DNA of 64,000 nt, taken from IMG/VR virus record IMGVR_UViG_3300042308_001511, positions 124,001 through 188,000 of that record; one strand, 5' to 3'. Shown piece by piece: positions 8,516-17,799 of this stretch (positions are counted from its first letter, which is position 1; each line of letters begins with the position of its first letter). A program made the translations under genes and the position numbers. The notes under the pieces were generated by a model. That model made no database searches and was not told the DNA's origin. It was given only the letters and a program-made list of their open reading frames with translations. Origin of the DNA: a virus.

Positions 8516-8677
8516 ATGATAAACGACCTGCAGGACATACTGAGGACAGTCATATACGCGCCGCCACCTAATATAGCTAGTTTTGTACATTCATTTAATG
8601 TTATACCTACACGTGTATCAGTTCGAAAGGAGAAAGCACTTCAACTTTGGTCGGATATTAAAAAATCAACTCATTGA
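8516..8677 (+). CDS. 53-residue hypothetical protein
   Basis: The gene runs from ATG 8516 to TGA 8677. The product starts MINDLQDILRTVIYAPPPN and ends QLWSDIKKSTH. Its last codons form the left arm of the terminator hairpin shared with the converging endonuclease gene. An AAATATATC box followed by ATG-TAA lies just upstream (8494-8512). Coding status is less sure than for longer genes. Confidence 0.45.
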   Translation: MINDLQDILRTVIYAPPPNIASFVHSFNVIPTRVSVRKEKALQLWSDIKKSTH

Positions 8678-8687
8678 GTTGATTTTT
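8661..8687. terminator. Bidirectional terminator between converging genes
   Basis: AAAATCAACTCA and its complement TGAGTTGATTTTT form a near-perfect hairpin with T-runs on both strands. Confidence 0.8.
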
Positions 8688-10413
8688 CTATTATCATTTC
8701 GAATTTTATCTGTCCACAATCAAAAACCCGAACTGCACCAAACTCTGACTCCATTATTTCTACTTCTGACCTGTCTGGATCATATCCGAGCTTAACCAAT
8801 TTCGATTTTTTCCAACGTTGTTTATTAACACGTCTTTTGTCTATTAACCAAGCCCAGTTTGGTTTAGTTACACTTTTCTCAATAAATCCAATTTTGTAAT
8901 ATAGATTACCGGTGGACCATGATAAATCGGCAAAAGTTATTATTCTTGTAGGTTTGTAAGTATTTATAAAATACTTTAGTAGTTTTGAGGCACCACCTAC
9001 AATACTATATCCCAATAAACTACAAAACCTGTTTAAGTTCCATTCCGTATCCAACATTTTATTCCTTCCTTCGAAGTGATCAAAGGACATAATAGAAACT
9101 AAAGCATCATTATGATAGAGACCTATTTTCACCGATGATGCGATTTTTCCCTGTATATGGTTTTCATCTAAGAACAACAATGCCTCTGACTTTTCAACTT
9201 CACGAACTTCACAATTCCTTGCCCATATCTTCGACCCTGAATTTAAACCTATCCAATTCTTTATCTGTGACTTAACTATTTCACATCTTTCAACCCAATC
9301 ATCCTCCCAAATATTAATAATACGTATTCCCTTCTCTTTAAAATATCTCAACTTATTTATGTGATAGTTACTATCTTTATACAATTCAGAATGCCAATAC
9401 AGACCATTAAATTCTAAACCCAAATTAATATCCGGTAGATAAATATCAATTTCCATTTTGGAACGGTAATTTTGAATAATCTCACCATCATAAACCGATG
9501 AAACGTATTCATATAATTCATCTTCTAAAACTGATGCAAATCTTTCGACCGGATTACAAACCGTGCATTGTGGTTTTGATATAGACTTACGAGCATGCCA
9601 TAAATGTGAATTTGTAATATAATTGTGACCTTTATCACAAAACATTTCATATTGTCCTTTTCCAGTGTAGGATACAAAGTTATTGTCCTGATTCAAAGTA
9701 GTTTTAGTAAGCCCTTTCCTATACCTATCAAAAATACCATCACGATATTCTTTTGATTTAGTATAGTTATCAACCCCATACTTATCCAAAGTAGTACGAA
9801 TAACCTTATCCCTTATATCTTTCGACTTCATAGGATGATTAACACCAATTTTATCTATAAGTGTCTTTTGTATGTTTTCCTTTATTATATCAGATTGAAA
9901 AGGATTTTCAACTCCCCAATTATTAAGTGTTGTTTCCCTTTTTTTGTCTTTTGCCCAATCAGTCTTCGATATGTTATCAACCCCATACTTATCTAGCATC
10001 TTTTCTCTAACTTTAAAAACCATATTGGTGTAATCGTATCCTTTACGTGATTCCGCAACATTTCTTTTTACTATATCAGACTTTGAAGGGTTATCAACCC
10101 CATATTTATCCATAGAAGTTTTTCTCAAACTCTCCATTTTTATAGAACTCAATTCAGGATCAGAATTAGAACATTTTTTAGAACAATATTCCCTATAACC
10201 TCTTGAAATTGATAAAAACTTTACATTAGAACCACACATCTTACAAGTCGGTCGTATATTATTATCTAAAAGGTAAATCTTTTCCGATAGCGTATCACCT
10301 TGTAAATTAGTAACATACATCCAAAGATTAGGTAAATTCTTTTCAACCCATGACTCTTTTACGGATGATTTACTTTTATAAATTATCAATTCCTCTAAAA
10401 CATTACTCTGCAT
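8671..10413 (-). CDS. Homing-type endonuclease, paralogue of the gene at 3767
   Basis: I place the start at the ATG at 10413 (MQSNVLEELIIYK). The longer reading adds a hydrophobic leader with no counterpart in the paralogue. Order: Cys cluster (CKMCGSN, CSKKC), five repeats centred on KYGVDNPSKSD, KYGVDNISKTD, NWGVENPFQSD, KIGVNHPMKSK and KYGVDNYTKSK. The nuclease core has MEIDIYLPDINLGLEFNGLYWHSE, followed by IRIINIWEDDW. The C-terminal domain matches its paralogue (IWARNCEVREV, ENHIQGKIASSVKIGLY, GGASKLLKYF). The repeats are cleaner than in the other copy. Target DNA unknown; selfish spread or exclusion of rival phages is inferred. Confidence 0.7.
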   Translation of the reverse strand: MQSNVLEELIIYKSKSSVKESWVEKNLPNLWMYVTNLQGDTLSEKIYLLDNNIRPTCKMCGSNVKFLSISRGYREYCSKKCSNSDPELSSIKMESLRKTSMDKYGVDNPSKSDIVKRNVAESRKGYDYTNMVFKVREKMLDKYGVDNISKTDWAKDKKRETTLNNWGVENPFQSDIIKENIQKTLIDKIGVNHPMKSKDIRDKVIRTTLDKYGVDNYTKSKEYRDGIFDRYRKGLTKTTLNQDNNFVSYTGKGQYEMFCDKGHNYITNSHLWHARKSISKPQCTVCNPVERFASVLEDELYEYVSSVYDGEIIQNYRSKMEIDIYLPDINLGLEFNGLYWHSELYKDSNYHINKLRYFKEKGIRIINIWEDDWVERCEIVKSQIKNWIGLNSGSKIWARNCEVREVEKSEALLFLDENHIQGKIASSVKIGLYHNDALVSIMSFDHFEGRNKMLDTEWNLNRFCSLLGYSIVGGASKLLKYFINTYKPTRIITFADLSWSTGNLYYKIGFIEKSVTKPNWAWLIDKRRVNKQRWKKSKLVKLGYDPDRSEVEIMESEFGAVRVFDCGQIKFEMIIEKSTQ

Positions 10414-10520
10414 AATTTTTATATATAAAAAAAGCCATTCCATCCGTGGCAGTGAAAAAAATAAAATAAGTAAAAACAAACCGCGTAAATTTTTATAAAT
10501 AACATAAATCTAAATAAGAA

Positions 10521-11480
10521 ATGAAAGAACATATATTAGAAGAAAATAAAAGCCGGTTCGTAATGTTCCCGATAAAGTACCACGATATCTGGGAAAAATA
10601 TAAGACTGCTGAACATTCGTTCTGGACGGCCGAAGAGATTGACCTTGCACAAGACTTAACGGACTGGAATGATAAATTGAACGATGATGAGAAACACTAC
10701 ATTAAAAATGTGTTGGCATTTTTTGCAGCATCAGATGGTATTGTTAACGAGAATTTGGCCGAAAACTTTCTTAAAGAAGTTCAGTATGCTGAGGCTAAGA
10801 GTTTTTACGGTTTCCAAATAGCAATGGAAAACATACACTCTGAGACCTACTCTCTTTTGATTGATACCTACATCAAAGACGACAATGAGAAGGATAGATT
10901 ATTCAATGCAATTGATACTGTTCCTTCTGTGAAGAAGAAAGCAGATTGGGCATTGAAATGGATTGAATCAGATTCATTTGCAGAGAGATTGATTGCGTTT
11001 GCTGCTGTCGAGGGTATATTTTTCTCTGGATCTTTCTGTTCTATCTTCTGGTTGAAGAAAAGAGGACTTATGCCAGGTTTGGCATTCTCAAACGAGTTGA
11101 TTTCACGTGACGAAGGACTACACTGTGAGTTTGCATGTTTACTACACAACAAATACGTACAGAACAAAGTTAGTCAAGAGAGGATTACTCAGATTATCAT
11201 TGAGGCAGTCGAGATTGAGAAAGAGTTCGTAACTGATTCATTACCTGTATCTTTGATTGGTATGAATTCTAAACTTATGCAACAATATATCGAATTCGTT
11301 GCTGACTACTGGTTAGTGGAATTAGGTTGTAAGAGAGTTTATAATACGGACAACCCGTTCGATTTTATGGATATGCTTTCGTTACAAAACAAAGGAAATT
11401 TTTTCGAGAAGAGGGTTTCTGAATACCAAAAGCCAAAGGACAGAGAAATTGATTTCACTAGTCTTGACGAAGATTTCTAA
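10521..11480 (+). CDS. nrdB: Class Ia ribonucleotide reductase small subunit
   Basis: The 319-residue product is full length. It shows the di-iron ligands in order: Asp in AEEIDLAQD, Glu and His in [10 protein letters not shown] (with the radical Tyr in SETYS), Glu in [10 protein letters not shown], and Glu/His in RDEGLHCEF. The pattern is closer to eukaryote-like R2 than to the E. coli form. The C-terminus DFTSLDEDF is the usual acidic tail that docks on NrdA. No nrdA lies in this window. It supplies dNTPs for phage replication together with the dCMP deaminase and the 5'-nucleotidase. Confidence 0.95.
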   Translation: MKEHILEENKSRFVMFPIKYHDIWEKYKTAEHSFWTAEEIDLAQDLTDWNDKLNDDEKHYIKNVLAFFAASDGIVNENLAENFLKEVQYAEAKSFYGFQIAMENIHSETYSLLIDTYIKDDNEKDRLFNAIDTVPSVKKKADWALKWIESDSFAERLIAFAAVEGIFFSGSFCSIFWLKKRGLMPGLAFSNELISRDEGLHCEFACLLHNKYVQNKVSQERITQIIIEAVEIEKEFVTDSLPVSLIGMNSKLMQQYIEFVADYWLVELGCKRVYNTDNPFDFMDMLSLQNKGNFFEKRVSEYQKPKDREIDFTSLDEDF

Positions 11481-11483
11481 TAA

Positions 11484-11512
11484 TTAGGGACTAAAAAGTC
11501 CCTTTTTTTATA
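11484..11512 (+). terminator. Rho-independent terminator after nrdB
   Basis: AGGGACT and AGTCCCT are separated by a short A-rich loop and followed by seven T. Confidence 0.85.
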
Positions 11513-11517
11513 TAAAA

Positions 11518-12501
11518 ATGGTTAAAAAAGAGATTGTTTGTGTGATGGCTCATGCAACAAATGAAGAGAAAAGGACACTTCTACGTAAGTGTGTGCAATC
11601 TATTCGTTCACACGGATACGAAGTTATGATATGTTCGCATATTAATGTTCCTGACGATTTGATTGAAATATCTGACTACTTTGTACACGGTAAGAATAAT
11701 CCTATAATAACATATGACGAGTATGAAACTATAGGTGGTGGAATATTTTATTGGCAAGACTTTCCACAATATTATATGAATAAAAAGGTAGACATAAACC
11801 ACGGGCTGGCGCACCTAAGACTTATGCTTCGTGGTGCATCAATTGCTAACATAGAAGGGTATGATGTTATACATCTCATAAACTATGATTATATAATAAA
11901 CGATGTTACGGTTTTGTCAAATGCGTCAACTAAACTTGATACAAAAGATGCATACTTTTTTAGTAGGTCCAATTCTGACACAATTATAACCGGTATGATG
12001 TCTATGCGTGTTGATAGTTTACTTAAAAACTACGGACACATATTGAGTAAGCAAGATTATTGTGTCTATGGTATATCAATATTCGAAGACCTTTTCTTAC
12101 ATATCACAAAGGAGAGTGGTATGTTATATCACATAGAAGAAAGTTCTAATTTAGATGACAGAGTTGAACAGGACCTAATCAATATAACGGATGCGTATGG
12201 TCTTTACAATTGTGAAGATACGAATATTAGGATAGTTCCGTGTATTGATGATTTTGGTCAATATTACTTATTGATATCAGTTGATCAGGAACTGGAAGAA
12301 AACTACTTGAATATATACCACCGGGGAAGGTATTATAGTGTTAGTGCATCAGGCACACAATTTATTGAACTATCTGATATGCTAGAAAATGGTATAATAG
12401 TTACTCTTAGTAAAGGCCAGGTCTGCCTAAGAATCGACTCGAAAAGCAACATATCACGATGTGTAATAAAAGACACACAAATCGTGACAAAACTTATTTG
12501 A
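11518..12501 (+). CDS. Glycosyltransferase-like protein (GT-A type)
   Basis: The 327 residues begin with a Rossmann-like start (EIVCVMAHATNEEKRTLLRKC VQSI) and a second strand EVMICSH. The segment DVIHLINYDYIINDV sits where GT-A enzymes have their DxD metal/nucleotide site, here reduced to DYD. The C-terminal 90 residues are strand-rich (GQYYLLISVD, NIYHRGRYYSV). The overall layout parallels the protein at 50132-51148, which has a clearer DxD. It may modify phage or host glycans. The assignment is by fold-level pattern only. Confidence 0.45.
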   Translation: MVKKEIVCVMAHATNEEKRTLLRKCVQSIRSHGYEVMICSHINVPDDLIEISDYFVHGKNNPIITYDEYETIGGGIFYWQDFPQYYMNKKVDINHGLAHLRLMLRGASIANIEGYDVIHLINYDYIINDVTVLSNASTKLDTKDAYFFSRSNSDTIITGMMSMRVDSLLKNYGHILSKQDYCVYGISIFEDLFLHITKESGMLYHIEESSNLDDRVEQDLINITDAYGLYNCEDTNIRIVPCIDDFGQYYLLISVDQELEENYLNIYHRGRYYSVSASGTQFIELSDMLENGIIVTLSKGQVCLRIDSKSNISRCVIKDTQIVTKLI

Positions 12502-12503
12502 CT

Positions 12504-13409
12504 ATGAAGATGAATGTACTTTCACTATTTGATGGCATATCGTGTGGTAGAATAGCACTCGAAAGAGCCGGTATACCTTGTAACTATTGGGCAAGTGAGA
12601 TTGATGAAAAGGCGATTGAAGTTTCTGCAAAAAACTGGCCAGAAATAGTTCATATGGGTGATGTCACCGAACTATACGATCAAATTGTAAACTTACCTAA
12701 GATAGATTTGCTTATTGGTGGTAGTCCTTGTCAATCATTTTCTAATGCTGGTAAAGGAGAAGGTTTCCAGGGTAAGAGTGGTTTGTTTTGGGAGTTTGTA
12801 AGGATAAAAGAAGCTACTGAACCGAGATACTTTATGCTTGAAAATGTAAGTATGAAGCGTGAGTGGAGAGACCAAATAAGTGAGGCACTTGGAGTTGAAC
12901 CAGTGATGATTGATAGTAAAATCGTGAGTGCACAGAACCGAAAACGATTATACTGGACAAATATACCATTGAAGGATACCATTGAAGATAGAGGACTCTA
13001 CTTAGATGATGTTGTTGAGTGGGATGTAGATCCAAAATACTGGTTACCTCAGAAGAATACAGATATTCTAAATAGGAAAGTAGATATGAAGGGAGCACCA
13101 GATTTATGTGCAATTGATGTATATAACAAAAGGTATAAGACGGATGGAAGGTGTCAGACAATTACACACCCATGTCATAATACAATTAGGCTTTGGCAAG
13201 ATGGTAAGTTTAGGAAGTTCACACCACTTGAATATGAGAGATTACAGAACGTTCCTGAAGGATATACCGCAGGTCATTCTGACACAATTAGAGGTGGCTT
13301 CTTGGCAAATGGATGGACAGTGGATGTTATATCATATATATTTGGTCAAATGTTGGAAGATATGAAGAAGGTTTATGAAAATCAAAAGTCATTTCAATAT
13401 CCCATTTAG
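12504..13409 (+). CDS. C5-cytosine DNA methyltransferase
   Basis: I take the ATG at 12504, just after the previous stop; MNVLSLFDG at 12510 is an alternative. Motifs in order: LFDGISCGRIAL (SAM loop), SEIDEKAIE, GGSPCQSFSNAGKG (catalytic Cys in PCQ), FMLENVSMK (ENV), SAQNRKRLYWTN (motif VIII QxRxR), a variable target region, and ANGWTVDVI (motif X with Ala where Gly is usual). It should methylate cytosine in a specific site to protect phage DNA. A second enzyme of the same family is at 22682. No partner nuclease lies beside it. Confidence 0.9.
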   Translation: MKMNVLSLFDGISCGRIALERAGIPCNYWASEIDEKAIEVSAKNWPEIVHMGDVTELYDQIVNLPKIDLLIGGSPCQSFSNAGKGEGFQGKSGLFWEFVRIKEATEPRYFMLENVSMKREWRDQISEALGVEPVMIDSKIVSAQNRKRLYWTNIPLKDTIEDRGLYLDDVVEWDVDPKYWLPQKNTDILNRKVDMKGAPDLCAIDVYNKRYKTDGRCQTITHPCHNTIRLWQDGKFRKFTPLEYERLQNVPEGYTAGHSDTIRGGFLANGWTVDVISYIFGQMLEDMKKVYENQKSFQYPI

Positions 13410-13934
13410 TAAATAATCTCTATTATCCTCTTTTGATTTGTGAAACCAGATTGTTTTTTGATAAGCTTTTCGTAACTCTTTCCACCCTGGAAGTGCGTCC
13501 CAATGTCCGTAGACGTGAACTGAGTCGTCCCAAATTATTATCCTCTCAATTTCGGTCTGCCTCTCGCTCGGCCAGTCTGTGTAAGTTTTTTCATTACCGT
13601 TATTATCGGTGTACGTAAACTCATACTCTCGCTTGTTCTCCCAACTTCTCCTGACGTTGTAGAAGTCAATCTCAAGTGCCATATCCAAAAGTCGGTCGTT
13701 TAGGTATATCGCAACTCTCGGATAGTGTAAAACTGCATACGATCCAGATTTCCTGTCATGCATCCACTCGATGTGTTCATAAAGGAAGAATTGGCCTTTT
13801 TTTACCTTACTACCGATGAGGTCGTATTTGTCGGTCTTCAGGTCGAATCCGTTAAAAGTCCACTCTTCGCCTCTATTATAATCAGGAAGTTCTGACGTTG
13901 GATATTTTGATACGATAAGTTCTGTTATATTCAT
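13389..13934 (-). CDS. Hypothetical protein, Trp/Tyr-rich
   Basis: The product has about 181 residues from the ATG at 13934 (MNITELIVSKYPTSELP); an in-frame GTG lies 15 bases upstream. It is rich in aromatic residues (WTFNGFDL, FFLYEHIEWMH, HVYGHWDALPGW), with a strand-rich middle. No motif is recognised. Its 3' end overlaps the converging methyltransferase by 21 bases. Confidence 0.6.
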   Translation of the reverse strand: MNITELIVSKYPTSELPDYNRGEEWTFNGFDLKTDKYDLIGSKVKKGQFFLYEHIEWMHDRKSGSYAVLHYPRVAIYLNDRLLDMALEIDFYNVRRSWENKREYEFTYTDNNGNEKTYTDWPSERQTEIERIIIWDDSVHVYGHWDALPGWKELRKAYQKTIWFHKSKEDNRDYLLNGILK

Positions 13935-13961
13935 TTCTTTTTTTTTCACGAATTTAAAAAG

Positions 13962-13988
13962 AAAATCCCGTTTTCACGGGATTTTTCT
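13962..13988 (-). terminator. Terminator downstream of dnaK
   Basis: AAAATCCCG and CGGGATTTTT form a hairpin with A/T runs on both sides, placed 16 bases beyond the dnaK stop on the reverse strand. Confidence 0.75.
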
Positions 13989-14003
13989 TAGGTATATTTT
14001 CTA

Positions 14004-15902
14004 CTACTTCTCATTTACGTCTTCGAAGTCTACATCTTCTACCGTGCCATCACTGGTTGGTTGATCATTTGTATTTGTGTTTTCGTTTGTACTCTCTTGA
14101 TACAATCTTGTACTGATTGGTCCCCAAGTTTCGTTCAACGCTTCAATAGAACTATCAATTGCCGCAACATCTGCATCTGCGTGAGCTTTCTTAAGAATAT
14201 CTAACTTTTCGTTGATTGCATTTGTATCTTCTGTAGTTAGTTTTTCAGAAAACTCTTTGATTTGTTTTTCTGTTTGGAAAATCATACTATCTGCAGCATT
14301 TAGTTTTTCAACCTTCTCTTTTTCGAGTCTGTCTGCTTCCGCGTTAGCTTCTGCGTCTGCTTTCATTTTCTCAATCTCTTCTTTAGAAAGTTGCGATCCA
14401 CCCTCAATTCTGATAGAGTTTTGTTTACTAGTTGCTTTGTCTTTAGCAGAAACTGAAAGTATGCCATTTGCATCTATGTCAAAGGTTACTTCTATCTGCG
14501 GGATTCCTCTAGGTGATGGCATAATTCCATCGAGGTTGAATCTTCCGAGTGATCTGTTGTCTTTGGCCATTGCTCTCTCACCTTGTAAAACGTGTAACTC
14601 TACTGATGGTTGATTATCTGCCGCAGTTGAGAAAGTCTCACTTTTCTTTGTAGGGATTGTAGTATTTGCTTCAATCAACTTTGTGAAAACTCCACCCATT
14701 GTTTCGATTCCTAATGATAGTGGTGTTACGTCTAATAATAACACATCTGTAATACCACCTGTCAATACAGCACCTTGAATTGCAGCACCCAATGCCACAA
14801 CTTCGTCTGGATTTACTGAACGGTTAGGTTTTTTACCTACATATTGTTCGATTGCATCCTGAATTGCAGGAATTCTAGTAGAACCACCCACCAAAATTAC
14901 TTCATCGATATCTGATGGTTTCAAGCCTGCGTTTTTAAGTGCAGATTTTGCACATCCGATTGCTCTGTCCACAAGTTTTGCGGTCATTTGTTCGAACTTT
15001 GCTTTAGTTAATTTCTTCACAAAGTGTAAAGGAAGTCCGTCTTTTGCAGTGATATATGGAAGGTTGATTTCAGACTCAGAAGTAGATGAAAGTTCAATTT
15101 TTGCTTTCTCCGCAGCATCCTTCAACCTTTGAAGTGCCATAGGATCTTTTGATAAATCCATTGAGTTCTCTGATTTGAACTCAGTTATCATCCAATCAAT
15201 AATTGCGTTATCAAAGTCATCACCTCCTAAGTGAGTATCACCATCAGTAGATTTTACTTCAAAAACACCATCACCAATTTCCAATACCGAAACATCGTGT
15301 GTACCACCACCGCAGTCAAATACTAATATTTTAGATTCATTGTCTTTTTTGTCTAAACCATATGCAAGTGCTGCTGCTGTAGGTTCGTTGATAATTCTTT
15401 CTACTTTCAAACCAGCAATCTCACCTGCTTCAATAGTAGCAGTTCTTTCTGCATCACCAAAGTATGCAGGAACTGTAATAACTGCTCGGGTAACTTCGTA
15501 TCCTAAATAGTCTTCTGCGGTTTTTTTCATTTTTTGTAGAATCATCGCAGAAATCTCTTGTGGTGTGTATTCACGTCCATCAATGTTAACAACCGGAACA
15601 TTACTAGCAGATTTCTTTACTTCATAAGGAACTCTTCCAACTTCGTCGGTACAAACAGAGTGGTCTTTTCCGATGAATCTCTTAATTGAGTAGATTGTGT
15701 TTTTTGGGTTTGTTACTGCCTGTCTTTTTGCAGGGTCTCCAATTTTTCTATCGTTGTTAGAGAAAGATACGATTGATGGTGTCGTTCTTCTACCCTCTGC
15801 GTTGGAGATTACTACTGGCTCCCCGCCTTCTACCACTGCGACGCACGAGTTTGTTGTCCCGAGGTCAATTCCGATGATTACATCTTTTTTACTCATAGTC
15901 AT
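14004..15902 (-). CDS. dnaK: Full-length Hsp70 chaperone DnaK
   Basis: The 632-residue product has the whole DnaK layout. The ATPase domain has [57 protein letters not shown] and [14 protein letters not shown]. The linker [18 protein letters not shown] is followed by a substrate-binding domain, a helical lid and an acidic end ([11 protein letters not shown]), as in Bacteroidota. One oddity is the phosphate-2 motif, [10 protein letters not shown] instead of the usual DLGGGTFDVS. The start may be the ATG at 15902 or 15896. It sits divergently from a gene at 16086 across a tandem operator-like repeat. It probably assists capsid or replication protein folding; transfer from a Bacteroidota host is likely. 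Confidence 0.97.
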   Translation of the reverse strand: MTMSKKDVIIGIDLGTTNSCVAVVEGGEPVVISNAEGRRTTPSIVSFSNNDRKIGDPAKRQAVTNPKNTIYSIKRFIGKDHSVCTDEVGRVPYEVKKSASNVPVVNIDGREYTPQEISAMILQKMKKTAEDYLGYEVTRAVITVPAYFGDAERTATIEAGEIAGLKVERIINEPTAAALAYGLDKKDNESKILVFDCGGGTHDVSVLEIGDGVFEVKSTDGDTHLGGDDFDNAIIDWMITEFKSENSMDLSKDPMALQRLKDAAEKAKIELSSTSESEINLPYITAKDGLPLHFVKKLTKAKFEQMTAKLVDRAIGCAKSALKNAGLKPSDIDEVILVGGSTRIPAIQDAIEQYVGKKPNRSVNPDEVVALGAAIQGAVLTGGITDVLLLDVTPLSLGIETMGGVFTKLIEANTTIPTKKSETFSTAADNQPSVELHVLQGERAMAKDNRSLGRFNLDGIMPSPRGIPQIEVTFDIDANGILSVSAKDKATSKQNSIRIEGGSQLSKEEIEKMKADAEANAEADRLEKEKVEKLNAADSMIFQTEKQIKEFSEKLTTEDTNAINEKLDILKKAHADADVAAIDSSIEALNETWGPISTRLYQESTNENTNTNDQPTSDGTVEDVDFEDVNEK

Positions 15903-15949
15903 TTATTTTTATTTTTATTTTTACTTATCAAAAACTACACCAAAACAAA

Positions 15950-16022
15950 AACCTGACATAATTTTTATTTGTTGTCAGGTTTTATGACATAATATTCTAT
16001 TTGTTGTCAGGTTTTATGACAT
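15950..16022. repeat. Tandem 25-bp direct repeat with inverted symmetry (operator-like)
   Basis: Two exact 25-base copies lie at 15966-15990 and 15998-16022. Each contains TGTCAggttttaTGACA, an imperfect palindrome. A further half-site in inverse orientation (AACCTGACA, 15950-15958) precedes them. The block sits between divergent dnaK and the gene at 16086. It looks like a double binding site for a repressor or activator. Confidence 0.7.
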
Positions 16023-16060
16023 TTCACAAATATTATTGTTGTTTATTTTATTTTATTTTC

Positions 16061-16068
16061 TATATTTG
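16061..16068 (+). promoter_or_regulatory. Bacteroidota-type -7 box TATATTTG
   Basis: TATATTTG lies 17 bases before the ATG at 16086, just after the tandem repeat. This supports control of that gene by the operator-like sites. Confidence 0.6.
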
Positions 16069-16085
16069 TTTTTAAAAATATCTAA

Positions 16086-17006
16086 ATGGGAAGCTTTTAC
16101 CTTACGTGCTCGATTTCGCACATGACTCTAACAAATCAAAAGACCAGTGTCCAACTTTTGATACCGAAGATGGACTACAAAGGAAACACCGAACTCAAAG
16201 AGCACAAAAACCTTATATGTACCAATGACGGTGCACAAGCATTCTTCTCGCCTTTCGGATTTCCAATCAAAGGAGAATACTATGACTATGGATACATCGA
16301 CGAGATTCAGAGAGATAAGAATGTTGAACAACTCGAAGAGTTCTTTGGTGGTAGTATAGATGATATAATCAAACACATTGGTAGAAAACGCGACTGGACA
16401 CCACCGAAGAACGAGCAGATTTACGAGCAACTACACATGACCTTTTTCCGTACAGAGGTACTCGAGTTTCTGGAGAGGGGATGGGACACAATAAATCTGA
16501 CCGACCCGTATGATTACTCGGGCGACGCCTACCTTAAGAAGTTCATAGAACTCGTTACAAAAGCACCGACCATGTTGCAGAAAGCGGAGGTTATCGAGAA
16601 GAGGTCAAAAGGTGAGGAGCTGACAGAGGACGAGTATGAAATTATGTTCCACTCGGAATACGAAGTCTTCGGATCGAGCAACTGTTACATAAAGTCCACG
16701 ATGGACAGGAACTTCTTGAAACTGCTCGGGGTGGACATAGAGGTGCAGTTAAACGACGTACTGAAACAGTCTACTTTCTTGACAAGATTTGGATGGGGGT
16801 TAGACAGGATACTTCTACCTTCGGTCTATGGATCACAGGAAACCAACTTCACGGAGACGTACTTACTGAACGACTTCGTCAACGACCTACTAGTACAGGA
16901 TATGGAAAACGAATACGATGACTATGACGAAGATGGTAACTCCGAGAAAGAGAGGATAATCAAATCACATAACAGGAACAAATCACTAAGAGAATTAGGA
17001 ATATGA
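16086..17006 (+). CDS. Conserved phage protein of unknown function
   Basis: The 306-residue protein begins MGSFYLTCSISHMTLTNQK. It has several aromatic-rich stretches (GEYYDYGYIDEIQRD, FGWGLDRILLPSVYG) and an acidic linker NEYDDYDEDGNSEKER near the end. It ends RNKSLRELGI, one of the recurring C-terminal motifs in this window. No signal peptide or membrane segment. The base composition is richer in G and C than its neighbours. I recall the YLTCSIS start from hypothetical proteins of other large phages. No function is assigned. Confidence 0.65.
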   Translation: MGSFYLTCSISHMTLTNQKTSVQLLIPKMDYKGNTELKEHKNLICTNDGAQAFFSPFGFPIKGEYYDYGYIDEIQRDKNVEQLEEFFGGSIDDIIKHIGRKRDWTPPKNEQIYEQLHMTFFRTEVLEFLERGWDTINLTDPYDYSGDAYLKKFIELVTKAPTMLQKAEVIEKRSKGEELTEDEYEIMFHSEYEVFGSSNCYIKSTMDRNFLKLLGVDIEVQLNDVLKQSTFLTRFGWGLDRILLPSVYGSQETNFTETYLLNDFVNDLLVQDMENEYDDYDEDGNSEKERIIKSHNRNKSLRELGI

Positions 17007-17026
17007 TAAACTTATGTTATTTTTAG

Positions 17027-17034
17027 TATATTTG
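17027..17034 (+). promoter_or_regulatory. Bacteroidota-type -7 box TATATTTG
   Basis: The box ends 4 bases before the ATG at 17039, so transcription should begin at or next to the start codon (leaderless). Confidence 0.65.
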
Positions 17035-17038
17035 TAAT

Positions 17039-17476
17039 ATGAGAATATACATCGATATGGACGACACTTTGTGTAATTACACAAAGGCGATAAAAGAAGC
17101 TAAGGCCAAGAACCCGTCACAACCTTACCCACAATCACAATGGGGTTTTTTCAATGACTTAGAACCGATACCTGGTGCTATTGATGCGGTTGAAGGTCTC
17201 AAACGTTTAGGACACGATGTTTGGTTACTTTCACGACCTTCTACTAAGAATTTGAACTGTTATAGTGAGAAAGCTTATTGGGTTCAGAAGTATTTAGGTG
17301 ATGATATGGTCGAGAGACTTATACTGGCTTGTGATAAGTCTTTGGTAAAGGGTGATTTTTTGGTGGATGACCAGGGAGGTTTCGGTCAAGAGGATTTTGA
17401 GGGTGAATGGCTTAGGTTTGGTTCTGATAAGTTTCCGGATTGGAACACCGTTTTACACTATATTCTAAAAAAATAA
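17039..17476 (+). CDS. 5'(3')-deoxyribonucleotidase (HAD family, NT5C type)
   Basis: The 145 residues begin IYIDMDDTLCNYTKAI, the HAD motif I DxDxT with nucleophile Asp. VWLLSRPSTKN gives motif II (Ser), a Lys lies in ACDKSLVKGDFL, and LVDDQGGFG gives motif III/IV acidic residues. The size and the SQWGFFNDLEPIPGAIDAV cap match the NT5C group, which dephosphorylates deoxynucleoside monophosphates. It fits a nucleotide-balancing role with NrdB and dCMP deaminase, or turnover of host nucleotides. Confidence 0.85.
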   Translation: MRIYIDMDDTLCNYTKAIKEAKAKNPSQPYPQSQWGFFNDLEPIPGAIDAVEGLKRLGHDVWLLSRPSTKNLNCYSEKAYWVQKYLGDDMVERLILACDKSLVKGDFLVDDQGGFGQEDFEGEWLRFGSDKFPDWNTVLHYILKK

Positions 17477-17544
17477 TTTAAATAATTTTAGTAGTAAACG
17501 TGTAGTGTTTCGATGATTTTGTAATTATTTCTAAGTGGTGTATT

Positions 17545-17553
17545 AATATATAC
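17545..17553 (+). promoter_or_regulatory. Late-type promoter box AATATATAC
   Basis: The box is 3 bases before the ATG at 17557. Confidence 0.55.
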
Positions 17554-17556
17554 ATT

Positions 17557-17799
17557 ATGAAGAAAGAGGTTATAAAGTCTATACGAATAATGGGTGTCGG
17601 TACTACTGAGATACTAATGGACTTTGACCTTAGTGTTGGTATGTTTAACTCAATAGAGTGGGTTCCGGAAACCAATCGTGTTATTATACATATGTTCTCA
17701 GAATTCTCAGATTTCGAATTAAGTGTAGATTGGGAAGACTTATCTTTTGAAGATCAATTAGAAGTATACGTAATACTCAACTCAATACTTTATAATTGA
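17557..17799 (+). CDS. Small acidic hypothetical protein
   Basis: This 80-residue protein starts MKKEVIKSIRIMGVGTTEI. It is mostly strand-like with an acidic C-terminal helix (LSFEDQLEVYVILNSIL). The late-type box with 3-base spacing supports the start. It overlaps the converging gene by 10 bases. No family is recognised. Confidence 0.6.
   Translation: MKKEVIKSIRIMGVGTTEILMDFDLSVGMFNSIEWVPETNRVIIHMFSEFSDFELSVDWEDLSFEDQLEVYVILNSILYN

Noticed and set aside
10413-10479. Signal peptide on the second KWGV endonuclease
   Set aside because: The hydrophobic leader comes from an over-extended start; the paralogue lacks it and the ATG at 10413 follows an A/T-rich TATATATA box.
15950-16022. CIRCE/HrcA heat-shock element upstream of dnaK
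   Set aside because: The sequence does not match TTAGCACTC-N9-GAGTGCTAA; the repeat is of a different type.
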